From Pseudobacteroides cellulosolvens ATCC 35603 = DSM 2933 (GTDB taxonomy: Bacteria > Bacillota > Clostridia > Acetivibrionales > DSM-2933): a DNA stretch of 64,000 nt. The DNA lies in assembly GCF_001262605.1 (NCBI RefSeq), contig NZ_LGTC01000001.1, positions 1,289,192 to 1,353,191 on the forward strand. Direction: 5' to 3'. The notes below the pieces were generated by a model, which had not been told where the DNA came from, ran no database searches, and worked only from the letters and a program-made list of their open reading frames with translations. Shown here one piece after another: positions 9,615-18,259 of the stretch (the stretch's first letter is position 1; each line of letters opens with the position of its first letter). A program made the translations under genes and the position numbers.

Positions 9615-10277
9615 CTAACCTTCTCTTATCGCACTTGAAATCAGTTCAATTAGCTTTTTTGCTACTTCTATTATCTGGTACAGTATAGACTTCCAACAAG
9701 CTTCAATATCATCAAATTCAATACCTTTCGAAAAATCCACCATTGCATTTTCATCCTGTTTCAATAGGTCATAACAATCCCCTCTGGCTACATAGTATTC
9801 TGCTTTATTGGAAGCTAAATCTATAGCTTTGTTATAATACGTAAGAGCATCATTTAAATTTATATATGGAGGCTGGCTGAAAGTTTCTCCAATGTTAAAG
9901 AAAATATCAGGGGTTTTATACCCCAGCTCTAGAGCTATATTAAAATGATTTAAAGCTTTTTCAGTATTCTTATTGTCCTGGTAATTAACCAAATGTCCCA
10001 TAGCAATTTTGTAGTGTAACTCTGGATTATTACCACCTTGACTCAATAATTCTGTATATATGTTAATAGCTGTGTTTAGATCTTCATATTTACTGTCTTG
10101 TTCATCAAGAAGACCATTTACCAAAGCTCTTTTATAATAGGCGTCTGCAAAACCTGGTTGCAACTTAATTGCTTCACTATAGCTTTTAAGTGCTTTCTCT
10201 AAAAGTTCTTCATTTTGAGTCTCTTCATATTCATAATAGTGCTTTTCGGCTATCGCAAAGTGCTCTTTACTTGTCAT
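9615..10277 (-). CDS. TPR-repeat protein
   Basis: A 220-residue protein of about five tetratricopeptide repeats. Clear units are LEKALKSYSEAIKLQPGFAD, TEKALNHFNIALELGYKTPD and LNDALTYYNKAIDLASNKAE. There is no signal peptide, so it should act as a cytoplasmic protein-protein scaffold. Its ATG overlaps the stop of the upstream gene (ATGA at 10274-10277), implying translational coupling. It is the last gene of the multi-gene cassette whose leader is split by the group II intron. Confidence 0.8.
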   Translation of the reverse strand: MTSKEHFAIAEKHYYEYEETQNEELLEKALKSYSEAIKLQPGFADAYYKRALVNGLLDEQDSKYEDLNTAINIYTELLSQGGNNPELHYKIAMGHLVNYQDNKNTEKALNHFNIALELGYKTPDIFFNIGETFSQPPYINLNDALTYYNKAIDLASNKAEYYVARGDCYDLLKQDENAMVDFSKGIEFDDIEACWKSILYQIIEVAKKLIELISSAIREG

Positions 10278-10528
10278 TTTTCGCCCATTAACATAACAAT
10301 GTTTATTTCCTTGGGATTATCAATATTAAAACTCCATTTTTCTTTTAAGTTGTTTATTGCGTATATAGTGTTGTCAGTAATCTCAATACTTATAAATGGA
10401 TTAGCAGTTTCAAAAAAAGCTATCCACAAAATGCCAATTCCAACATTCGATTGGACTACCACAAATCCATCTCCACCATAGCTCCCTTCCCCACAATAAA
10501 CAGTTATTTGTTTTTCTAAATGTATCAC
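10274..10528 (-). CDS. Hypothetical protein, 84 aa
   Basis: A small beta-rich protein with two strongly hydrophobic strands (GFVVVQSNVGIGILWIAFF). There is no signal peptide and no recognisable family. The start is a GTG at 10528; the ribosome binding site is not clear, so the true start may lie a few codons inside. The stop overlaps the start of the TPR gene, which suggests a functional link between the two products. Confidence 0.55.
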   Translation of the reverse strand: MIHLEKQITVYCGEGSYGGDGFVVVQSNVGIGILWIAFFETANPFISIEITDNTIYAINNLKEKWSFNIDNPKEINIVMLMGEK

Positions 10529-10536
10529 CTTATTGT

Positions 10537-10719
10537 TTACTGATATGTATGAAAAAACATACCAATAAATGTGGATACACTTCCATTAATTCTTTTATAC
10601 ATGTTCCAAATTATAACATTATTACATTTATGACAAACATACTTTTTGTCAATTCTACTAAAATACAGCCATTTATTTGATATCTTCTGCCCACATACTG
10701 GACAGCTATTCCATTTCAT
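10537..10719 (-). CDS. Small zinc-ribbon protein, 60 aa
   Basis: The protein starts MKWNSCPVCGQKISNKWLYF and has a second pair CHKC at about residues 30-33, forming a CxxC-CxxC zinc ribbon. The C-terminal part is short and may be shortened by an indel, since longer relatives usually continue into a membrane segment (inference from memory). AAAGGG lies 9 bases before the ATG. It is the first gene after the conserved cassette leader at 10821-10841. Confidence 0.6.
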   Translation of the reverse strand: MKWNSCPVCGQKISNKWLYFSRIDKKYVCHKCNNVIIWNMYKRINGSVSTFIGMFFHTYQ

Positions 10720-10820
10720 AATTATGCAACCCTTTCAACCTAACATTTTTTCTATAAGCAATCAATGTATTTAATATGAATAAATAGGCATTTCCACTTA
10801 CAATAGCACAATATAATTCA

Positions 10821-10848
10821 CTTCAAAGTCTAACCCTAAAACACCCGC
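10821..10848 (-). repeat. Cassette leader and 3' half of intron-split hairpin (cassette 13)
   Basis: On the minus strand this reads GCGGGTGTTTTAGGGTTAG followed by ACTTTGAAG. It matches the leader in front of array cassettes (for example GTTTGTTAGGG then GACTCTGTAG at 21475-21499). Its first bases pair with the hairpin half left at 13587-13601, on the other side of the intron. It therefore marks the spliced start of the cassette holding the zinc-ribbon, 84-aa and TPR genes. Confidence 0.75.
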
Positions 10849-10897
10849 ATAGGAATAGGTAAGGTTTTGAAGTGATCGCCACCTTTTCCCCTCCTCC

Positions 10898-10931
10898 AAA
10901 CCGTACAGGAAAGTTTCGCTTCATCCGGCTT
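10898..10931 (-). ncRNA. Group II intron domain V
   Basis: A 34-nt hairpin, AAGCCG at the 5' side and CGGTTT at the 3' side on the minus strand, with the AGC catalytic-triad position and a GAAA-like cap (GCGAAAC). It sits 69 nt before the end of the reverse transcriptase stop side and about 50 nt from the intron 3' end, as expected. Confidence 0.75.
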
Positions 10932-10999
10932 TCAAACAAACCAACCTACTTGCCTCCCTCGGCTTTCGACCTCCTGCTATCTCATAATAACAGAGTGCT

Positions 11000-12877
11000 T
11001 CAGTTTAAAACTTTAAGCTTTTTACGGTATATAAGAATCTTTGATTTCATTTTCGAATTTACTCCTTGTGGCACATCTTGACTCTGTACCAACTTAAGAC
11101 AATTATAACAAAACCATGCTAAATTAGGAACCTTGTTTATCTTATCGAGGGGTAATGTCCCGTCAATTCTTTGACAGTGTCTGTAGTTACTTTTCAAATT
11201 TTCTCTGCAGATTTTGAATCTCCCCTTATCTCTGTTGTAGGCGTATTCTCTGTTCATATAATATTCGAAATTGTTTAAACTCTTTTCATTACAATTGAAC
11301 AGTTCTACATCCTCATAAATTGGAGAGCGGGCGAGGGGGGATATCATCGATCCCTTTTTCTCTATTATATAAAGTCTTCTTCCTTCTTGAGTATACGGTG
11401 TCGCTTTCTGATTGTAATTATATTTATCCCATTGACTGTGTGTTATATAGGATTTGGTTAATCCAATCCATTTATCTTCATATTGTACTGCAAATGTTTT
11501 ATCTTTTCTTTTTTCATGCCTATGAGGTCTGTTATTAAGTTGTGATAGCTGTACCAAGTGTTGTCTGTATTTCTTGCCGTATATTTTCCTGAAGGTTCGA
11601 TATGCTGTTTGCATAATTCTATGATCCATAAATTTGTATGTATTACTACATATCGCAACTTTATAATATTCCGCTGCTCCTGTAATAATTGAGTTTATTC
11701 TCTCAATTTGTGCTGCCATCGTCTTGCTATCCTGCATTGATTTGAGTTTCATGATTTCCTTACAAATGTTATCAACCTTAGCTATAACTTTTGCTTTAGC
11801 AGGATAAAATTTCCCAACCAATCCTTTACAGCCTTTATTATCTGGTCGAGCCCTTGGCTGGGCTGCCAGCAGTTCATATCCGAGAAATTTTACTCTGTTT
11901 TCTTCAAGGTTTGTTATTAATGTCTTTTCTTTGGAAAGGTTTAGTTTTAATCTATGCTTGTAATATTTTTGTAAAAATGATAAAATTCTTTTGGCTTCAC
12001 TCAACATTGTTGTCATTATCAGCCAATCGTCACAATAACGGATTAAATACTTTGGAATAATGCCATTTCTTTTAAGGTTTGATCTGGCATAACATTCATT
12101 TTTGTATTTGGATTTTGGGTGATGATACATTCTTCCGATCATCCAGTCAAAATCATTCAAATACACATTTGCAAGCAATGGAGATATACAGCCGCCTTGA
12201 ACTGTTCCTTTATCTGTTTGGAACTTTTCATTGCCATACACATATCCGGCAATCAGCATTTTCTTTATAATTTCGAGGATTCTTTTATCCTTGACACCAA
12301 TCCTGTATAACTTTCTTAGAAGTATTCTGTGATTAATGTTGTCAAAATATCCTTCGATGTCTCCTTCTATTGCTATTATGGGTTTTTGTGGTATGTTAAG
12401 ATTTACCAGTGTTTTTGCAAAAGTCATGGCGTGATTTGTTGCTCTATATGGTCTGAATCCGAAATTCTGTGGATAGAACTTTGCTTCACATATTGGTTCA
12501 ATTATTATTCTTATGCACTCTTGAATTATTTTGTCTATGACCGTTGTTATTCCCAAAGGTCTCAACTTGCCGTTTGCCTTCTTTATGTATGTCCGTCTGA
12601 CAGGTTTGGGTATATAGTCCTCTATTGATTTTTGTATCAATCCTATCAGCTTGTTTTTGTCCATTTGCAGGTACTTGTTCATCCTGCTGCCATCTATTCC
12701 TGGTGTGTTTGCACCTTTGTTGCTTTTTATATTGTGAATCGCTGTGACTATTGTGACTTCATTAAATGCAGCTTCAAGTATTCCGTTAAAACCTTTTCCA
12801 GATTTGCTCTTTTCATAAATGAAATCAAGTGTATCCTTTAATTCCTGTTCGCTCGTGAAGCTGTGCTTAATGTTCAT
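11000..12877 (-). CDS. ltrA: Group II intron reverse transcriptase/maturase
   Basis: A 625-residue multifunctional protein. The reverse transcriptase domain runs from about residue 50 to 330, with FGFRPYRATNHA, the VQGGCISPLLANVYL motif and the catalytic IRYCDDWLIM (YCDD in place of the commoner YADD). The maturase (X) domain follows at about 360-480. The C-terminus has an HNH-like remnant (LPLDKINKVPNLAWFCYNC) with incomplete Cys/His residues, so endonuclease activity may be lost. It would bind its own intron RNA to promote splicing and retrohoming. The frame is intact and has no disabling change. Confidence 0.95.
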   Translation of the reverse strand: MNIKHSFTSEQELKDTLDFIYEKSKSGKGFNGILEAAFNEVTIVTAIHNIKSNKGANTPGIDGSRMNKYLQMDKNKLIGLIQKSIEDYIPKPVRRTYIKKANGKLRPLGITTVIDKIIQECIRIIIEPICEAKFYPQNFGFRPYRATNHAMTFAKTLVNLNIPQKPIIAIEGDIEGYFDNINHRILLRKLYRIGVKDKRILEIIKKMLIAGYVYGNEKFQTDKGTVQGGCISPLLANVYLNDFDWMIGRMYHHPKSKYKNECYARSNLKRNGIIPKYLIRYCDDWLIMTTMLSEAKRILSFLQKYYKHRLKLNLSKEKTLITNLEENRVKFLGYELLAAQPRARPDNKGCKGLVGKFYPAKAKVIAKVDNICKEIMKLKSMQDSKTMAAQIERINSIITGAAEYYKVAICSNTYKFMDHRIMQTAYRTFRKIYGKKYRQHLVQLSQLNNRPHRHEKRKDKTFAVQYEDKWIGLTKSYITHSQWDKYNYNQKATPYTQEGRRLYIIEKKGSMISPLARSPIYEDVELFNCNEKSLNNFEYYMNREYAYNRDKGRFKICRENLKSNYRHCQRIDGTLPLDKINKVPNLAWFCYNCLKLVQSQDVPQGVNSKMKSKILIYRKKLKVLN

Positions 12878-13586
12878 AGTCTATGCTATGGCTCACAACC
12901 CATATTTCAGGGAGTTAGACTTCACTTTCGTTTTAAATCTGTAATCAGCCTGTCTGGTACCCTTCGCCATGTAAACGGCTTTCCCGTTCTCGGACTACTA
13001 CGATACCTCTGTACAACAATTACCTTCTTTGCGACTGCCATGCTCCAGTTATTGTTGCATCCCTTGTTCCATTTCGTCTATCCTTATTAATTAAGAGGTT
13101 TAGGTCCTGCTGTGCTCCGGAAGGTGCTTTATATTGTTTGAGTTACAGTTTCACAATTAAGTTTGCAGTCATTTCAGGCTGCAACGAGCAATGCTACCGT
13201 GGCATGAGAATTGCTCGACCTTCAAACTTCCGACTTTCACCGGCCGCCGCCTGACGAAGCTTTACGACACATGTTCAGTTTTAATTAACCATGCCTCTCG
13301 GATACCCGCACCATTATTATGCCATGCCTTGCGGTTTAGGCTTTTCAGGTTACGACTTCACTACACTTTATACATCTTAAACTGGCAGGTTTAAGACGCA
13401 TAGTAGAGGATTAGTACTTGCCTCATCTCCCACTTAACAGGTGGTATTATCGATGTTAACTCCAGGCAGCAAAGGAAATTTCACCCCTTGAATTCGACGA
13501 AACAGTTTGGTGCAATTTCTATATTAAATTGCCCGAAGGCTTTATTCCTGTTTGTTACACAGGGGTTATAGCCCAACAAGGCGTAC

Positions 13587-13790
13587 CCCCGGATGGGGCG
13601 GAACGCAGGGAATTCCATATATCGTTTGTATCTGAGACGTCGATGAATCGGACCCGTAAGGAATACCCGTGAGCGGCGTAAGCCCGATGAATCGATGTGG
13701 GCAGGATGACCCGTAAGCATGCCCTTTACTCAGATACGTTGATATGTGAAGGCCAGGTGCCCCGCGAAGCCAGAGCCACACGGACGTGGC
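13587..13790 (-). repeat. attC-like site of cassette 12 (element E1), hairpin interrupted by intron
   Basis: It contains a 5' hairpin half (13587-13601), the R' arm of cassette 13 (13604-13623), inner arms GTATCTGAG/CTCAGATAC, the R'' arm of cassette 12 (13738-13760, GTTGATATGTGAAGGCCAGG) and a terminator-like hairpin 13775-13790. R'' matches the R' arm of cassette 12 at 14650-14669 at 18 of 20 positions. Confidence 0.8.
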
Positions 13791-13837
13791 CCTGGAGGAA
13801 AACTACATCAGCCACACTGTTTTGCTTTATATAAATC

Positions 13838-14526
13838 TTATGATTTAATTGAAGTCAGATAACTTCTATACAATTCGTTAAAATCCTTATACTCTAATGC
13901 CTGATACCGATGAGATCGATGAGCAGGTAAATATAACAAACATTTCAAATTCAACAATTTATCCCAACTACTTTTTATATCTTCAGATACTTTTTTAGTG
14001 TCCTTTTAAATGGCTTATTGTCGAGTCCACTTAACGCATCACCTACAATTGCAATTTCATTATCGATAATAATGCTTACTGAGCCAGTAGAGTGACCTGG
14101 AGTATGTAAAATATAAGCATCTAAGTCGTAATTACACAAATCATATTTATCATCTGTTTGTATATCCCACATCACTGGCTCATAGTTCTTTATATATTTT
14201 TCATTATTACTTGTTATGTATATTGAACCGCCATCTTTTAAATACTCCGCTTCGCTTTTATGGACAATAATGTCTAATTTAAATGTATCCTTAAAACTCC
14301 TAGCATTTTGAACATGGTCATGATGAGTGTGGGTTAATATTACTGCAGATAACTTTAGTTTATTTGAAAGAATACAGTTAATTTTGTCTGAAAGTTTCAT
14401 CCACTTCTTTCTGCTTCCAGTATCAATAAGAATACTTGTTGTTTTATTTGAAACAAGTAAAGGGTTATTTGAATCTAAAACCTGTTGAATAATATATCCA
14501 TTTTTAGTTATCCATTTCTTTCCCAA
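13838..14526 (-). pseudogene. Cassette 12: metallo-beta-lactamase-fold hydrolase, frameshifted near C-terminus
   Basis: The intact frame (14526-13975, 183 residues) carries THTHHDH (about residues 66-72), HTPGHSTGS (about 142) and GDAL (about 163), the metal ligands of MBL-fold hydrolases. The frame closes early at LKKYLKI. One base away the sequence continues DTKKVSEDIKSSWDKLLNL to a stop at 13838, giving the usual final helices. The break lies close to T-runs at 13991-14007. The substrate is unknown. It is the last complete cassette before the intron. Confidence 0.75.
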
Positions 14527-14624
14527 TATACATTCCTCTTTTAATTAATTTAAACTATTTACTATTTAATTGTTGCACATTTTAAAACTAACGTGAACTA
14601 AAACTTCAAAGCATTACCCGAAAA

Positions 14625-14841
14625 CCGTGACAAGGATGTCACGGCAATTGCACCTGGCTTTCATATATCGTCGGCATTGCTGACGCCGTTCGAGCCGGAC
14701 CCAATAGAAAGACCTGTGAGCGGCACTCCGTGCCCGGCGAGACGGTGTGGTGCGGTACGCTTCTTGCTCCTTCTCCAGAGGAATTACTTCATGCCCTTCT
14801 AAACCGTACCTTTACAGCCATGCATTGTTGAACGATGTGCC
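14625..14841 (-). repeat. attC-like site of cassette 11 (element E2)
   Basis: It comprises the leading hairpin of cassette 12 (14625-14644, CCGTGACA/TGTCACGG), the R' arm of cassette 12 (14650-14669), a second stem CCGTT..CCGG/CCGG..ACGG and a third stem GTGCGGTAC/GTACC. The R'' arm of cassette 11 (14827-14841, GTTGAACGATGTGCC) matches the R' at 15411-15424. Confidence 0.8.
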
Positions 14842-14897
14842 CCCTAAAAACTGAAATCTTTGAATATATAGACTAGCTTTCTTATTTAAAAATATAT

Positions 14898-15326
14898 TTA
14901 TTTTATCTGCACCACCTCTAACTCATTATTTCTAAAAACAACTTCTAATTTATACTGAATCTTTGGATTATACAAATGTTGAGGTTTTATATTCAATGAT
15001 GGTCTCGTTTCACATATCATATTACCATCTTTATCATTAATTTTTATTTGAAGTTTATCAGATGAATTCGAACCATATACCACTTTGATTTGTGATTCCT
15101 TGTTTTTCTCCAAATACCCTTTAATAGGATTTTTATCCCCAATAAGGAAAGAATAATTGATGTATTGATTGCTGTCATTTTTAAGTTCAATTGTCATGTT
15201 GGGTATTTTGGTATTACCAATATAATTTAATGAGTTTATAACGTATGCAAAATATGTTACAAATAAAACAATAACGACCCCAATACAACCAAGTATAATT
15301 CGTGTTTTCCTTATATTTAATCTCAT
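14898..15326 (-). CDS. Cassette 11: membrane-anchored small protein, 142 aa
   Basis: An N-terminal transmembrane segment IILGCIGVVIVLFVTYFAYV (residues 10-29) is followed by an extracytoplasmic beta-rich domain (about 45-140) with alternating hydrophobic strands. There is no lipobox. The family is not recognised. It is the only gene between the R'' at 14827 and the R' at 15424, so it is the cargo of this cassette. No promoter is visible in front of it. Confidence 0.7.
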   Translation of the reverse strand: MRLNIRKTRIILGCIGVVIVLFVTYFAYVINSLNYIGNTKIPNMTIELKNDSNQYINYSFLIGDKNPIKGYLEKNKESQIKVVYGSNSSDKLQIKINDKDGNMICETRPSLNIKPQHLYNPKIQYKLEVVFRNNELEVVQIK

Positions 15327-15410
15327 ACAATTCTCCTAATTGTTTTACCTTTTGAATTTTGCAATCATTATTGTAGGGTATAGCACTCCAAAGACACTCC
15401 TTGTTCAGAG

Positions 15411-15636
15411 GCATTTCGTTCAACGTCTCGCATGGAAGACGTTCCAGAGTCGGACCCGCAGAGCTTTTCTTCGGAGGCGGTGCTTGTCACCCGACGATGG
15501 AATGTGGTGCGGCACGCTTCATGCTCCTTCTCCAGAGAAATTACTCCATGCCATTCTAATCCGTACCTTTACTGCCATGCATTGTTACATGATGGACTGG
15601 GTCCCTCAACACCAGACTCAGACACGGATGTCTGAG
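15411..15636 (-). repeat. attC-like site of cassette 10 (element E3)
   Basis: It comprises the R' arm of cassette 11 (15411-15424, no leading hairpin), stem GTTCCA..CGG/CCG..TGGAAT, the conserved loop with CTCCTTCTCCAGAG, and inner arms GCATGG/CCATGC. The R'' arm of cassette 10 (15584-15602, GTTACATGATGGACTGGG) is followed by a hairpin at 15617-15636 with a UCCG loop on the minus strand. Confidence 0.8.
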
Positions 15637-15670
15637 CCTTAAAACTCACTAAGCTCTAGCTATTACCTTT

Positions 15671-16209
15671 CTATTCTATAAGGCACTTTTCCAACTCAAC
15701 ACTTGCATATGTATTTTCAGTATATTCCTTATCTCCATATATGCCAATAATTTTGTCAAATCCAAGTTTAGTCCAAAATCTTAGAGAAGGCCAATTTTTC
15801 AAGTCTATGTTAATATAAACTCTGCTGTAACCTGCATCATATGCTTCATTAATAAAATTCTTTACAACTTCTTGTCCAAATCCTTTGTGTTGAAATTCCG
15901 GATTTATATACAAAAAGCCTACATACAAAACATCTTTTTTTGGATAACCATGATATATTTCAATATAACCAATAATATCTATACTCTCTTTTAAATATAT
16001 TGATTGAATTTTATAAAATTCTTTATTGCCTCCATTTGGTAAATTACCTTCTTCAATACACTTTATGGGCTTTTTCCCCCTGTTCCATTGACAACTCTCA
16101 TATATTTATTTGCTTTTGAATATAAAATCATTAATTTGTCTGATTCATCAATAATCGAATCTTTAATAACAAGTTTTGAAGTTTCCCAATAATTTTTAAT
16201 CAACATCAT
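15671..16209 (-). pseudogene. Cassette 10: GNAT acetyltransferase, frameshifted
   Basis: ATG-ATG at 16209-16204 with GGTGG upstream opens a frame (MLIKNYWETSKLVIKDSIID) that stops after GTGGKSP. One base away it continues IKCIEEGNLPNGGNKEFYKI and joins the C-terminal GNAT domain. That domain carries FQHKGFGQEVVKNF, the acetyl-CoA loop, and LRFWTKLGF. The break is at a C5/T5 run at 16071-16080. The whole gene would give about 178 residues. The 85-residue 3' frame alone lacks half of the fold. Confidence 0.7.
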
Positions 16210-16270
16210 TTGTATTCCACCATCTATTTTTTATTTATATTCTAAGCTTTGAATTCATGCCATCCAAAAT

Positions 16271-16490
16271 CCCCGACATGATGTCGGGGCAATGCCCAGT
16301 CTTTCATGTAACGTGTACATGCCCGACGCCGTTTGAGCCGGACCCCAGAGAACTACCCGTGAGAGCCGCTGTGCGGCCGGCGAAACGGTGTAGTGCGGAT
16401 CTTCCACGTGGGATGACCCTTGGAACAGTTCTTCATGATCTTTCTTACCGCACTTTTACGGGCATGTGTTGATATCTGAAGGGTCTATGC
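16271..16490 (-). repeat. attC-like site of cassette 9 (element E4)
   Basis: It comprises the leading hairpin of cassette 10 (16271-16289, CCCCGACA/TGTCGGGG) and the R' arm of cassette 10 (ending at 16312). The inner arms are ACATGCCCG/CGGGCATGT and the second stem is CCGTTTgagCCGG/CCGGcgAAACGG. The R'' arm of cassette 9 (16468-16490, GTTGATATCTGAAGGGTCTA) has no obvious outer hairpin. Confidence 0.8.
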
Positions 16491-16508
16491 ACTGGCTTCT
16501 GGTTTGTA

Positions 16509-17183
16509 CTACCCCAATAAACACCCTGGAAATTCTCTATGTGACATATCAACTGCATACCAAGTAGATACATCATCTGGTTTCTTAGGTGTCCATGCAA
16601 CAACAAAATGAACTTGACAAACCTGATTAAGAAAAACTCTTTCAATCGGTACTAATAGCCCTGTAGAACTACACTCCACTAAAGCCAATGGGTCAACACT
16701 CGAATTTAATATTGCTGGCATCATTTCGTTATTCATTGCACGTGAATGAAGCATTTCACCATCTTGTGTACCGATAGAAACTACATAATAATCATTCTCA
16801 CAGGTCTGTGCTTCAAGATGTTCGCCACTATCCGGTCCACCATCTGTCCATAAATAATCAGAACACCAATTAGCCGAAAATTCACATGCAAGTTCCTTGT
16901 CATGTAGTAAGATTCTATAGATAGCTGCTCGACAACCTTCTACATGCATGTTATCCGCCAAATGCAACTTTGGACTGCATATAAGTAGCTCAACATCAAA
17001 ACTATCTGAATACCACCCAAAAACGTAATCTCCTTTTTTATTAGTAAATGCAGATGTAAAATCAGCTAAATCTGTTTTACCAAGCTTTAAACTAAAACAT
17101 ACCTTGCCTAATGGTGTAACTACTTGGTTTTGAGGCCCTGCACAAGGTTTAAAATCTTTCAAATCAAAAACTTTCATTTGCAC
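16509..17183 (-). CDS. Cassette 9: hypothetical protein, 224 aa
   Basis: A soluble, Cys/Trp/Asp-rich protein without a signal peptide. Motifs that look conserved include FGWYSDSFDVELL, ANWCSDYLWTDGGPDSGEH (about residues 103-121) and WYAVDMSHREFPGCLLG at the end. The family is not recognised. The gene starts only 15 bases after the R' arm, with no leading hairpin. The ribosome binding site GAGAGGTGCAA lies before the ATG. Confidence 0.7.
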   Translation of the reverse strand: MQMKVFDLKDFKPCAGPQNQVVTPLGKVCFSLKLGKTDLADFTSAFTNKKGDYVFGWYSDSFDVELLICSPKLHLADNMHVEGCRAAIYRILLHDKELACEFSANWCSDYLWTDGGPDSGEHLEAQTCENDYYVVSIGTQDGEMLHSRAMNNEMMPAILNSSVDPLALVECSSTGLLVPIERVFLNQVCQVHFVVAWTPKKPDDVSTWYAVDMSHREFPGCLLG

Positions 17184-17197
17184 CTCTCTTACCTAGA

Positions 17198-17381
17198 CCT
17201 TTCAGATATCGTGTGTATCTGAGATGTCGATGAATCGGACCCTCGAAGCCTTTCTTCCTTGGCGGCACTTGTGCCCGATGAATCGATATGAGCAGGATGA
17301 CCCGTAAGCACGCTCTTTACTCAGATACGTTGATATGTGATGTTCCCTGTCCCGCAAAGCCAGACGAAGACAGGACGTCTG
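17198..17381 (-). repeat. attC-like site of cassette 8 (element E5)
   Basis: It comprises the R' arm of cassette 9 (17198-17210), inner arms GTATCTGAG/CTCAGATAC and stem GTCGATgaatCGG/CCGatgaATCGAT. A short hairpin GAGC/GCTC encloses GGATGACCC. The R'' arm of cassette 8 (17329-17350) and a hairpin at 17361-17381 complete it. Confidence 0.8.
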
Positions 17382-17428
17382 AGCCTCAAAAAACTATAGT
17401 TATTACTTTACCTTTATGGTATAAAAGT

Positions 17429-17911
17429 CTATCTAAAATCCATTTTTTCTGTTATTTTTCTCAAATCCTTCAAAGATTTAATTTCAACTCCATTAATCTC
17501 ACATTTTTCTCCACACTCTAGCTTTTGAATAACCCTATTTTCAAATCTATTTCTTTTGCTTTCAATTCCGATGTATTCAACCCTTATATTCAAATCTTTT
17601 AAATCATTATCATAAATTATGTTTTCAATATCATCCTTATCTTTATCCTTATCATCAATAACCAATATTATCAATTCTTCTATTCTTGCTACCCAAAGAA
17701 TAATATTTTTTGTTATTTTAATTCTATCTTCTTTTTGTATATTCAACCCAGAATCATACCATTCTAATAGGCTATATGTATATATCCTAAATCCATTAAT
17801 ATTGGTGGCTTGACAGTGTAATTCCTTTCCGTCATCACTATAAATCAGTGTTTCTGTTCTGAAATTAAATTGTATTGAAATACTTCTATTTTTTTTACTA
17901 AACAGTCTCAT
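17429..17911 (-). CDS. Cassette 8: hypothetical protein, 160 aa
   Basis: A soluble protein with a beta-rich first half (ISIQFNFRTETLIYSDDGKE) and a helical, very Asp/Lys-rich stretch DDKDKDKDDIENII (about residues 88-101). The C-terminus ends LKDLRKITEKMDFR. There is no signal peptide and no recognised family. It sits alone between arms that match each other (17329-17350 and 17976-17992). Confidence 0.7.
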   Translation of the reverse strand: MRLFSKKNRSISIQFNFRTETLIYSDDGKELHCQATNINGFRIYTYSLLEWYDSGLNIQKEDRIKITKNIILWVARIEELIILVIDDKDKDKDDIENIIYDNDLKDLNIRVEYIGIESKRNRFENRVIQKLECGEKCEINGVEIKSLKDLRKITEKMDFR

Positions 17912-17951
17912 AATAACCTCTTTATCAATTCTCCGAAGCCCTTCTCACCAA

Positions 17952-18203
17952 CCGACGCAGGACGCGTCGGCATACAGGGAATATCATATATCGTCGCCCA
18001 TGACCGATGTTCCAGAGTCGGACCCGCAGAGCATTTCTTCGTAGGCGGTGCTTGTCACCCGACGATGGAATATGGTGCGGCATACTTCATGCTCCTTCTC
18101 CAGCGGCTTTCTTCATGAATTTTCTTACCCGCACCTTTACGGTCATGGATTGTTATGTAAAGTCGCGTGCCTTCGAAGCTCAGCGGCTGACACGATGTCA
18201 GCC
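17952..18203 (-). repeat. attC-like site of cassette 7 (element E6)
   Basis: It comprises the leading hairpin of cassette 8 (17952-17970, CCGACGC/GCGTCGG) and its R' arm (17976-17992). Inner arms are CCATGACCG/CGGTCATGG and the stem is GTTCCAgagTCGG/CCGAcgaTGGAAT. The R'' arm of cassette 7 (18152-18170, GTTATGTAAAGTCGCGTGC) precedes a hairpin at 18185-18203 (GGCTGACA/TGTCAGCC). Confidence 0.85.
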
Positions 18204-18259
18204 CCTTAAATTTTCTTCGTTTGTTCAACTGCTTATTACAATTTAAACTGCTAACTTTA

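Larger units (their letters stand above)
10849..13586 (-). mobile_element. Group II intron with reverse transcriptase/maturase
   Basis: On the minus strand the intron begins GTACGCC (13586), a variant of the usual GTGYG start, and ends near CCTAT (10849). It is about 2.74 kb. About 700 nt of structured RNA (domains I-III) precede the reverse transcriptase gene. Domain V is visible at 10898-10931 (34 nt, AGCCGG paired with CCGTAC..), and domain VI is at about 10849-10890. Removing this segment rebuilds a GC hairpin in the cassette leader, which fixes both ends to within one base. The architecture resembles chloroplast-like bacterial introns; the class is not proven. Confidence 0.85.

Noticed and set aside
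13481..13720. Minus-strand frames at the intron 5' end
   Set aside because: They span the intron domain I RNA and the attC-like element; no ribosome binding site and a mixed composition.
15340..15642. Plus-strand frames in the repeated elements (also 18007-18246, 19944-20141, 21512-21781, 23277-23510)
   Set aside because: They lie within the structured attC-like elements, share composition only because the elements are repeated, and run against the gene direction.
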